From Chloroflexota bacterium (GTDB lineage: Bacteria; Chloroflexota; Dehalococcoidia; Plut-88900), in assembly GCA_022566235.1 (NCBI GenBank), contig JADFJI010000060.1, forward strand, positions 1 through 9,204: a stretch of DNA of 9,204 bases. Direction: 5' to 3'. Position numbers and translations under genes: made by a program. Below, piece after piece: positions 1 through 6,065 of the stretch; the stretch's first letter is position 1; each line of letters starts with the position of its first letter. The notes below the pieces were generated by a model. The model did no database searches. It was not told where the DNA came from and was given only the letters and a program-made list of their open reading frames with translations.

Positions 1-313
1 CTTGCCACAGCGCCTGGAGCTTGCGCTGGAAACTCCAGTCGGCCGCCTCGCCGGTGAGCACGTCGGCCCCGGCATTGTTGACCCAGATGTCGATCGAACC
101 CTGCCACTGCCAGGCGCGCTCGACGAGTGGGGCGTGGTTGGCCGGATCGGCCAGATCACATAACATGACCTCCGATTGCCCTCCCCGGGCGCGGACCGAG
201 GTGGCGATTTGCTCGGCCGCTTCGCGACTCGCTCGGGCGTGAATGACCACGCGGGCCCCCGCCGAAGCCAGCTCCATGGCAATGGCATGATCATTCCTGC
301 CGTTGGCGGCGAG
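1..313 (-). pseudogene. Short-chain dehydrogenase/reductase (SDR), 5'-truncated, 3' end outside window
   Basis: The reverse strand reads as the N-terminal half of a classical SDR: helix AIAMELASAGARVV, then a D-L-A-D segment (end of strand 3), then the family hallmark N-N-A-G in DIWVNNAGADV. SDRs are NAD(P)-dependent oxidoreductases; no substrate can be inferred here. The gene runs off the left edge, so the catalytic Y-x-x-x-K is not visible. The odd part is the start. The T-G-x-x-x-G-x-G cofactor loop that should precede AIAMELA is not there: the frame reads LAANGRNDHAIA and hits a stop at 314-316. The first in-frame ATG (277) would begin inside helix 1, without the nucleotide-binding loop. 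The gene is therefore either a remnant, frameshifted around 285-300, or joined to unrelated sequence. The SDR identity is strong; the cause of the break is unknown. Confidence 0.7.
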
Positions 314-558
314 TCACATAAACCGGCCTGTCCGTTCGTTTTAGCCCCCGGGGGGATGGCCGGCAAGGCTTGCGGCGCTGGAGAAATTCGCGGCCGAAAG
401 ACTGGTAAGATTAACGGCAGAGCTTCGAGTATTATGTACATAGGCTGGCTTGTACGCGCCTGCACGAATTCCCATCTGCCAATCCCATCTCGGACCGCTC
501 GATGGCCACCAATTCTCGGGACCGCTTCGGACCTACTGCCGTCGCATTTCGCGGCTAC
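314..558. other. Non-coding or unassignable stretch between two broken genes
   Basis: No reading frame here gives a recognisable protein, although frame 1 is open from 415 into the methyltransferase fragment downstream. The peptide from 415 to about 558 does not look like a methyltransferase N-terminus. The only structure I noticed is a perfect 10-base palindrome, TATGTACATA, at 433-442. One or more junctions between unrelated sequences may lie here. Confidence 0.4.
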
Positions 559-1110
559 AACGTCGCCAACCTGGGGCGAAAGCCCTACATCCCCATCCAC
601 TCCTACATCATCGAGGACGCCCAGGAGATCGGGTTCCTCATGAGGGGCGAGGTCATCTGGGACAAGGGGGCCAGCTCCGCTGCATCCACCGCCTGGGGAA
701 GCTGGCGCTCGGCCTCCAACCCCACCCTGAGGGACACCCACGAGTACATCCTTATCTTCTGCAAGGACACCTTCCAAAGGACCCTGCCGGAAACCAGGGA
801 AAGCACCATATCTCGGGACGAGTTTTTGGAGTTCACCAAGAGCGTCTGGCGCTTCCCGGCGGAATCGGCCCGGAAGGTCGGCCACCCCGCCCCCTTTCCC
901 GTGGAGCTCCCCTACCGGCTCATCCAGCTCTACAGCTACCGGGGTGAGGTTGTCCTGGACCCGTTCGACGGGGCCGGCGCCACCTGCCTCGCGGCCCTGA
1001 AATCGGGGCGAAGGTTCGTGGCCTACGAAGTAAACCAGGACTATATCGACCTGGCCCATCAGCGAATATCGACCTTCAGTGCCGAAAGCAGATCGCCCGT
1101 ACCGTCTTGA
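502..1110 (+). pseudogene. Site-specific DNA methyltransferase (N4-cytosine/N6-adenine, beta class), N-terminally truncated
   Basis: Homology to the DNA_methylase N6/N4 family begins at NVANLGRKPYIPIHS (about nt 559) and runs to the end. It includes the IWDKG block, a DTHEYILIF segment (cf. 'HE-x-hydrophobic-x-F'), and near residues 153-161 the SAM-binding motif I, D-P-F-D-G-A-G-A-T, followed by an acidic strand end (YEVNQDYIDLA). In beta-class enzymes the catalytic motif IV (S/D-P-P-Y) lies N-terminal to these blocks, and it is missing. The residues encoded at 502-558, and the open frame back to 415, do not resemble the family. At 202 aa the ORF is short for a group usually near 280-330 aa. 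No restriction endonuclase or partner is visible. The ATG at 502 is only the first available in frame and has no clear Shine-Dalgarno. This is most likely a decayed or artificially truncated gene; an active enzyme is unlikely. Confidence 0.75.
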
Positions 1111-1198
1111 AGGCCCGACACTAGCCTTCGGGACCGTCGATAGACCCCAATCCACCGGCCCGCCATCCCGGAGGCCGTTTAATAAACTTCTCGAAAAG

Positions 1199-1273
1199 GG
1201 GAGTGCAGAGGGGCTCTGCCCCCCGTTCGTGGTGAGCTTGCCTGTCCTGAGCAAGGCCGAAGGGTCAACCATG
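1199..1273. repeat. Nested short palindromic repeats (hairpin plus two interleaved elements)
   Basis: This block starts with a perfect hairpin, GCAGAG (1205-1210), loop GGG, CTCTGC (1214-1219), set in a GGGGAGTGCAGAGGGG context. It continues with an outer element whose left half is GTTCGTGGTGAGCTTG (1225-1240) and right half GTCAACCATG (1264-1273). Between the halves lies an inner element, CCTGTCCTGAG...CGAAGG (1241-1263). The inner element recurs at 1668-1690 and, degenerately, at 1289-1306. From memory, repeats of these types are widespread in Chloroflexota intergenic DNA. The arrangement looks like one element inserted inside another. Confidence 0.6.
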
Positions 1274-1288
1274 CCAGAGCTTTGGCCC

Positions 1289-1333
1289 CCTGCTCTGAGT
1301 CTATCGTATGGATGGGGGTGTATCGTCCCATCC
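1289..1333. repeat. Degenerate copy of the CCTGTCCTGAG element with an adjacent hairpin
   Basis: CCTGCTCTGAGTCTATCG (1289-1306) matches 1668-1685 at 16 of 18 positions. It is followed by an inverted pair GGATGGG (1310-1316) and CCCATCC (1327-1333) around a 10-nt loop. No protein-coding sequence is credible here; the small frames crossing it are low-complexity. Confidence 0.5.
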
Positions 1334-1398
1334 CAAAGCGACACCCTCCCCTACCTCAACACCACCTTCTCGCATATACTGTAGGCGATGAGCCAACT

Positions 1399-1450
1399 TG
1401 TCATTCTGAGGAGTCCCGACCTGTCGGGACGACAAAGAATCTGGGGTGGG
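1399..1450. repeat. TGTCATTCTGAG...GAATCT-type repeat with internal perfect hairpin
   Basis: The left end TGTCATTCTGAG and right end AAGAATCTGGGG match a short intergenic repeat type I recall from many environmental bacterial genomes, including Dehalococcoidia. Inside it is a perfect 8-bp inverted repeat, GTCCCGAC (1413-1420), 2-nt spacer, GTCGGGAC (1423-1430). Confidence 0.55.
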
Positions 1451-1615
1451 GGAAAAGAGTTCCTTGAAGCGCCAGAAATCAATCAAGTGCGTTCCGGGCC
1501 TTTAGGCATGCCCAAGGGCCGATAAGCAGAGAAAACGCGAAATCCAATCAACTTTTCAAGGAAAACAATCAAGTTCCCGCCCTGCTCGCCCTTGCAGTAC
1601 TGGAAGGATGCCGGG

Positions 1616-1705
1616 GGTCTGGGGGGTGTCCCCCCACTTATAAATCTCTTCCCCCTTCCTGGCTAGGCCTGTCCTGAGTCTATCGAAGGGAAGGGGGAAA
1701 GGGGG
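1616..1705. repeat. G-run/C-run hairpin and large nested inverted repeat upstream of serS
   Basis: GGGGGG-TGT-CCCCCC forms a hairpin at 1621-1635. Just downstream, TTCCCCCTTCC (1649-1659) pairs perfectly over 11 bp with GGAAGGGGGAA (1689-1699). The 29-nt loop contains another copy of CCTGTCCTGAG...CGAAGGG (1668-1690), overlapping the right arm by two bases. This looks like a palindromic element carrying a second repeat in its loop. It ends about 45 bp before serS and could affect the mRNA 5' region or end upstream transcription, but there is no T-tract. Confidence 0.6.
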
Positions 1706-1746
1706 ATGGTCGAAACTGTTATTAAGCGCTTTGTAAATAGATACCA

Positions 1747-3009
1747 ATGCTCTCCATACAGCTAATCCGTGAGCAACCCGAGATGGTGCGTCAGGCCCTG
1801 GTCCGCAGGGGCGAGGACCCCTCCCCCCTGGACCGTGTCCTAGACCTGGACAAGCGCCGTCGAACCCTTCTCGCCGAATCCGAGTCCCTGCGTGCCCGTC
1901 GCAACGAGGTGAGCAAACAGCTGGCCAAGATGAAGGATAAGCCTCCCGAGACCATCGCCGAGATGAGGGAGGTGGGCAGCAGGATCAAGGCCCTGGAAAC
2001 CGATCTGAAGCAGGTGGACGCGGACCTCACCGACCTGCTCCTGACCTTTCCCAACATCCCTCTGGACGACGTGCCGGTGGGAGAGGACGAATCGGGTAAC
2101 GTGCTGATCAAGACCCACGGCGAGCCCCTGACATTCGACTTCACCCCTCTGCCCCACTGGGAGCTGGGCGAAAGCCTGGGCATCCTGGACTTTGAACGAG
2201 GGGTTAAAATCTCGGGCTCCAGGTTCTATGTCCTCAAAGGTCCCGGGGCCCGGCTCCAGCGGGCCCTCATCACCTGGATGTTAGACCTCCACGTACAGCA
2301 GCACGGCTACCAGGAGGTCTACCCACCCTTCATGGTCAAGAGAGAGTCCATGGTGGCCAGCGGCAACCTGCCCAAGTTCGGCGACAACCTCTACCACGAT
2401 GTCGAGGACGACCTGTGGTTCATCCCCACCGCGGAGGTCCCCCTGACCAACCTCCACCGGGACGAGATATTGCCCCCCGGCGCCCTCCCAATCAACTACG
2501 TGGCCTACACCCCCTGCTTCCGGCGGGAGAAGATGTCTGCTGGTAGGGACACCCGGGGCATCAAGCGAGGCCACCAGTTCGACAAGGTGGAGATGTACAA
2601 GTTTGTCGAGCCCCACACCTCGGAAGATGAGCTCCAAAGGCTGGTCTCGGATGCCGAGGAGGTGGCCCAGGGCCTGGGGCTGGCCTATCGGCTGGTGCAG
2701 CTCTGCACCGGAGACCTGGGCTTCAATTCGGCCAAGTCTTACGACCTGGAGATATGGGCCCCGGGCTGCCAGGAGTGGCTTGAGGTAAGCTCCTGCAGCA
2801 ACTGCACCGATTTCCAGTCCCGCAGGGCCAACATCCGCTACCGTCCCCAGGAGGGGGGCCGGCCTCAGTTCCTGCACACCCTCAACGGCTCGGGGCTGGC
2901 GTTGCCCAGGGTCATGATAGCCGTCATGGAGACCTATCAGCAGAGGGACGGATCGGTTGCGGTGCCTGAGGTGCTCCGGCCCTACACCGGCTTCGACGTC
3001 ATATCATAA
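1747..3009 (+). CDS. serS: Seryl-tRNA synthetase
   Basis: Class II aminoacyl-tRNA synthetase that charges tRNA-Ser with serine in the cytoplasm; the product also feeds selenocysteine synthesis where present. Length (420 aa) is typical for bacterial SerRS. Residues about 1-110 form the N-terminal helical hairpin arm that grips the long variable arm of tRNA-Ser (charged, coiled-coil-like, rich in K, R and E). The catalytic core shows motif 1 near GYQEVYPPFMV, the serine-site TAEVPLTN segment, motif 2 as CFRREKMSAGRDTRG (R259-E261 and following) and motif 3 as NGSGLALPRVMIAV (380-393). It ends in the usual VPEVLRPYTGFDVI tail. I see no Shine-Dalgarno before the ATG. A weak -10-like TAAATA at 1734-1739 would place the transcript start almost on the ATG, so leaderless translation is possible but speculative. 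The gene lies 70 bp upstream of a tRNA-Ser gene. Confidence 0.97.
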   Translation: MLSIQLIREQPEMVRQALVRRGEDPSPLDRVLDLDKRRRTLLAESESLRARRNEVSKQLAKMKDKPPETIAEMREVGSRIKALETDLKQVDADLTDLLLTFPNIPLDDVPVGEDESGNVLIKTHGEPLTFDFTPLPHWELGESLGILDFERGVKISGSRFYVLKGPGARLQRALITWMLDLHVQQHGYQEVYPPFMVKRESMVASGNLPKFGDNLYHDVEDDLWFIPTAEVPLTNLHRDEILPPGALPINYVAYTPCFRREKMSAGRDTRGIKRGHQFDKVEMYKFVEPHTSEDELQRLVSDAEEVAQGLGLAYRLVQLCTGDLGFNSAKSYDLEIWAPGCQEWLEVSSCSNCTDFQSRRANIRYRPQEGGRPQFLHTLNGSGLALPRVMIAVMETYQQRDGSVAVPEVLRPYTGFDVIS

Positions 3010-3032
3010 ACTCCATCGCCTCAGCTTCGCTG

Positions 3033-3061
3033 TTGTGTCGAACGGTCTGAACGGCTATCAT
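3033..3061 (+). promoter_or_regulatory. Candidate sigma-70-type promoter for tRNA-Ser
   Basis: TTGTGT (3033-3038), a 17-nt spacer, and TATCAT (3056-3061; five of six match TATAAT) lie between serS and the tRNA. A transcript start near 3068 would leave about a 12-nt leader. The -35 match is weak. A promoter with the same spacing and a similar -10 precedes tRNA-Ala in this window. Confidence 0.45.
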
Positions 3062-3079
3062 GTCGTCCTTCGTGCATTG

Positions 3080-3166
3080 GGAGGGGTGGCCGAGCGGTTT
3101 AAGGCACCGGTCTTGAAAACCGGCAGGTGATGAGCCTCGTGGGTTCGAATCCCACCCCCTCCGCCA
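3080..3166 (+). tRNA. tRNA-Ser (anticodon UGA)
   Basis: The acceptor arm GGAGGGG (3080-3086) pairs with CCCCTCC (3156-3162), followed by discriminator G and a genome-encoded CCA (3164-3166). The anticodon stem CCGGT (3107-3111) pairs with ACCGG (3119-3123) and exposes TGA at 3114-3116, reading UCA-type serine codons. The T arm is GTGGG-TTCGAAT-CCCAC. The long variable arm (class II tRNA, 87 nt in total) and G73 are serine identity features recognised by SerRS, encoded just upstream. I see no clear intrinsic terminator after it. Confidence 0.97.
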
Positions 3167-3217
3167 TAGCGTGACCTCCAGCAGAAGGATGCCCTCGCCG
3201 TCCAGGCTTCAAAACGA

Positions 3218-3224
3218 GAGGTGG
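3218..3224 (+). promoter_or_regulatory. Shine-Dalgarno that decides the start of the next gene
   Basis: GAGGTGG ends 8 nt before the ATG at 3233. The upstream in-frame GTG at 3221 lies inside this ribosome-binding site, so 3233 is the better start. Confidence 0.6.
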
Positions 3225-3232
3225 TTCGCCCC

Positions 3233-4321
3233 ATGACCCCATCAATAATGCTGTTCGGCCTCGGTGAGGTTGGAGCATGGATACTGGAATACCTGGCCCG
3301 CTCCCCGGGGGTGGACTCCATCATCGTCGCCGACGTCCGGGGTGACTGGGGCCGATACAGGACCGATCTGGCCGCCATCGGAGCCACCATAAGCGGCCAC
3401 AGTAAGGCCTTCTCTTTTCATGAAGTCGACCTTCAAGATGTAGACCGGACGGCCCGTGTTCTGGAGGAGGTCCGGCCCGGGGTTATCATAAACACTACAA
3501 CCCTCCTCTCTCCCCGGCTAGTGCCCCAAGGCCTGGGCTCAGCGTCCCTGGGCATCCAGTTGCCCCTGCACCTGACATTGATCTCCAGGCTAATGAAGGC
3601 CTTACGACAGTCGGGTGTATCGGCCCCCGTGGTGAACGTCTCCTCCGCCGACGTGGTGAACCCAACCCTGTGGGCCAGGGGATACCGGATAGCCTGCGGC
3701 GCCGGCAACTGCGAACACGTCGCCTATCAGATCATCCGAATGATAAGTCAGCGAGAAAGCGTCCCCCTGAGCGAAGTGAAACTGTACTTCGTGGCCGGGG
3801 GCAGCGCCTTCCTCCACAACGGGCCCAGAAAACTCCCCTTCTACCTGAAGGTAATGGTGTCAGGGAATGATGTCACTAATAGATACGATCCTGTACCCCT
3901 TATAGAAGAGGCCATCACAACCCGTTTCTTCCAGGTGGGCAAGGCGGCACAGCTCTTCTCGACTCCCGCGGCCTCGGCGGCGAAAAATGCCCTGGCCATA
4001 CTCAACGATGCCAACACTTTCATGCCGGTCAATGCGCCCCTGGGCCTGGTAGGGGACTACCCAGCTCGCCTGGGGGCCAAGGGTGCGGAACTGGCGTTGC
4101 CCGACGACCTGTCGAAAAAGGAAGCCGCCATTATCGGCTCCGCGGCCCTCAAGTGGTTCGGCATCGAGGCGATTCACGATGACGGCACCGTGGCCTACAC
4201 CGACGAAGCCCACGGCCTGGCCAGGGATAGGCTGGGCTACGATTGCAAGGAACTCCACCCCGGCGACGAGGAGTCAAGGGCAAAGGAGCTGCTGCAGGCC
4301 CTTAAAGGTCTGGCCGATTAA
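3233..4321 (+). CDS. NAD(P)-binding Rossmann-fold protein of unknown function
   Basis: About 362 aa from ATG 3233 (366 aa if GTG 3221 is used). The N-terminus is a clear dinucleotide-binding strand-loop-helix, G-L-G-E-V-G at residues 9-14, with an aspartate at 34 ending strand 2 (SIIVADVRGD), which usually favours NAD over NADP. A following INTTTLLSPRL strand and a VVNVSSADVVNP segment fit the rest of such a domain. The C-terminal half is a mixed alpha/beta region without a motif I recognise; its overall plan recalls saccharopine dehydrogenase-like or homoserine dehydrogenase-like oxidoreductases, but I would not assign a substrate. No signal peptide or membrane helix is visible, so it is probably cytoplasmic. 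It stands alone between tRNA-Ser and an MFS transporter 114 bp downstream, so the neighbours give little hint of its role. Confidence 0.85.
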   Translation: MTPSIMLFGLGEVGAWILEYLARSPGVDSIIVADVRGDWGRYRTDLAAIGATISGHSKAFSFHEVDLQDVDRTARVLEEVRPGVIINTTTLLSPRLVPQGLGSASLGIQLPLHLTLISRLMKALRQSGVSAPVVNVSSADVVNPTLWARGYRIACGAGNCEHVAYQIIRMISQRESVPLSEVKLYFVAGGSAFLHNGPRKLPFYLKVMVSGNDVTNRYDPVPLIEEAITTRFFQVGKAAQLFSTPAASAAKNALAILNDANTFMPVNAPLGLVGDYPARLGAKGAELALPDDLSKKEAAIIGSAALKWFGIEAIHDDGTVAYTDEAHGLARDRLGYDCKELHPGDEESRAKELLQALKGLAD

Positions 4322-4435
4322 GACACCTGAGGCCCGGGGCGGCTGGCTCCAGCCAAAGTTTCCGGACATGGTGTTGAACGCCTAACCAGATGTGTAGAAG
4401 GGCGACGTATTGGGAAACGGTATCAGCGAAAGCCC

Positions 4436-5692
4436 TTGGTAAGCAAAAACAGAGCCAACCATAGCTGGGCGATACTGGCTACAGCCTTTACCATCCTCTT
4501 CTTCAATGGCGGCAGCAGGATGGCCTTTGGTGTCATGCTAAAGCCGATGCAAGAGGACCTGCACTGGAGCCGTTCCTCCCTCTCCCTGGTCGCGACGGTC
4601 TTCATGATTCTCTCCGCCCTGATCATGCCCTTTGCAGGCCGCCTGGCAGACCGGTACGGCTTTCGCGCCGTCTTGTCTATCGCCACAATTACAGCAGCAG
4701 TAGGAATGGGCCTGACGGGCTGGGTAGAGGCCAAGTGGCAGCTCTTCCTCGTGTTCGGTGTGGTCTTCGCCATTGGGAGCGGGGCCTCATCCATCGGCCT
4801 GGTGTCCGTGCTGGTCAGCCGCTGGTTTGCCCGGGGCAGAGGCATGGCAAACAGCGGAGCCATCGCCGGCAGCGCCATTGGACAATTTGTCGTAGTTTCA
4901 GTCCTGGCCTCCGTTTTGCTGGACTGGGGCTGGCGTCCCTCTTACCAGGTCCTGGCCCTCGCGACCCTGGCCTCTACACTACCCCTGATCCTTATAGTCC
5001 TTCGCCCCCGGCCCCAGGGGCGGGGCCACAATGATGCTTCGCTGACAGTCCATCACCTGAATACCTCTGTAACTCGCATCGAACCCTCCATAGAGGGTAA
5101 TGGCCATTACACCCTGGGTGTGGCGCTGAGGTCCCGTAGCTTCATACTGCTGGCCTTCTTCTACGCGATATGCGGGTTTCAAGACTGGCTGGTGGGGACT
5201 CACGTCGTGGCTTTTGCCACAGACCAGGGGATTAGCCCGGTGGTAGCGGGGTATTTGCTGGCCACCATGGGCCTTATGGGACTGATAGGTGTTCTCCTCT
5301 CGGGCTATTTCTCGGACCGTTTCGGCCCGGCCAGACCCACGGTGCTGTGCTTTATGCTCCGGATAGCCGTATTTTCCCTGATCATAGGCTCCGACTCGTC
5401 CCCGGCTATAATGATTTTCGCCCTTCTCTATGGATTCACCTTTCTGATGACGGCCCCATTGACCCCGATATTCGTGGCCCGTCACTTCGGGACCAGGCAT
5501 CTGGGATCCCTCACCGGCTCCATAAACATGGTCCATCAAATGTCGGGGGGGCTGGGGGCCTTTGTCGGTGGTGTGATATTCGATAGCTTCGGCGGCTATC
5601 ACTGGGCATGGGTTCTGGCCCTGATGCTATCGGTCATCGGGGCCTCTGCGGTCCTCCTGCTCAAGGACCGTAGCGTCCCCCAGATGGCGTAG
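4436..5692 (+). CDS. Major facilitator superfamily (MFS) transporter
   Basis: 418-aa inner-membrane carrier with about 12 hydrophobic helices in two six-helix halves. The MFS signature A loop appears twice: G-R-L-A-D-R-Y-G-F-R near residues 68-77 (between helices 2 and 3) and G-Y-F-S-D-R-F-G-P in the second half. A charged, polar central linker of about 45 residues (from RPRPQGRG to EGNGHYT) separates the halves. The opening, an N-G-G-S-R-M-A-F-G-V helix followed by EDLHWSRSSLSL, resembles the monocarboxylate/oxalate-formate branch of the family, so a small carboxylate is a possible substrate; this is inference only. The start is uncertain: TTG 4436 is the first usable codon, has only a weak ribosome-binding site, and leaves a short tail before helix 1. 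The next in-frame ATG (4520) would cut into helix 1. A small GGCTGG-CT-CCAGCC hairpin lies in the upstream gap. Confidence 0.9.
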   Translation: MVSKNRANHSWAILATAFTILFFNGGSRMAFGVMLKPMQEDLHWSRSSLSLVATVFMILSALIMPFAGRLADRYGFRAVLSIATITAAVGMGLTGWVEAKWQLFLVFGVVFAIGSGASSIGLVSVLVSRWFARGRGMANSGAIAGSAIGQFVVVSVLASVLLDWGWRPSYQVLALATLASTLPLILIVLRPRPQGRGHNDASLTVHHLNTSVTRIEPSIEGNGHYTLGVALRSRSFILLAFFYAICGFQDWLVGTHVVAFATDQGISPVVAGYLLATMGLMGLIGVLLSGYFSDRFGPARPTVLCFMLRIAVFSLIIGSDSSPAIMIFALLYGFTFLMTAPLTPIFVARHFGTRHLGSLTGSINMVHQMSGGLGAFVGGVIFDSFGGYHWAWVLALMLSVIGASAVLLLKDRSVPQMA

Positions 5693-6065
5693 GCCGTTAC
5701 CCCAGACCCGGGCGACGTTCTTAACAACACCTGACGAAGATGCAATGCCATCGCATCCGCCACGGGGAGAGGGGCGCCACACGAGGGTCCGGGGTGTACC
5801 ATCCGGCTGACTTGATGGCATTCTCGACAACCCTCGGCGAGGGCTCAATATCGTCGCGTCCACCACGGGGAGAGGGACACCGCACATGGGTCCAGGGGAA
5901 ACCCTGGTGGACAGGCAATTCAGCGTCGGCTATCATGGAGGCCCAATCCCTTGATTCTACCCTTCCACACACCATTTTCATCGAATTCCGGCTGGGAAGA
6001 TGCCGTGGATGTATACGTACCGGGGAAGCCGGTTGAACAGCACGAATAGCTAATCGGGAGAAGAG
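5693..6065. other. Intergenic region between MFS gene and sucCD
   Basis: This 373-bp gap contains the tandem repeat, then about 160 bp (5904-6065) with no gene I can support. The sucCD promoter is expected in 5904-6050, but no -35/-10 pair stands out. CCGGCT and AGCCGG flank about 33 nt just before sucC and may form a weak leader hairpin. Confidence 0.4.
5718..5903. repeat. Imperfect tandem repeat, period 103 bp, two copies
   Basis: The segment starting TTCTTAACAAC (5718) recurs as TTCTCGACAAC at 5821, and similarity continues to 5800 and 5903. Over the best 58 positions (5743-5800 against 5846-5903) I count 44 matches (about 76%), including a shared CACGGGGAGAGGG. Most differences are transitions. 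Reverse-strand frames across it give paired peptides (PSPRGG...), which is a by-product of the duplication and not evidence of a gene. Confidence 0.65.

Noticed and set aside
433..442. TATGTACATA palindrome as an operator
   Set aside because: A single short palindrome in an unassigned stretch with no regulator nearby; could be chance.
176..947. Overlapping forward frames at 176-643 and 450-947
   Set aside because: Low-complexity, arginine/proline-rich shadows of the reverse-strand SDR and of the methyltransferase frame.
1205..1430. CRISPR-like array from the recurring short repeats
   Set aside because: Copies are irregularly spaced, imperfect and nested, with no uniform spacers and no cas genes.
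1621..1635. Rho-independent terminator from the G6/C6 hairpin
   Set aside because: No T-tract follows, and it sits within a repeat element, so it is listed as a repeat only.
2281..2877. Long reverse-strand open frame (198 codons)
   Set aside because: Lies entirely antisense to serS; it results from high GC in codon position three and has no protein-like motifs.
3058..3390. Reverse-strand ORF of 110 codons with a GIRTHEAHHLPVFKTGALNR-type peptide
   Set aside because: This is the familiar spurious translation of the antisense of a tRNA-Ser gene; it covers tRNA 3080-3166 and the start of the next gene.
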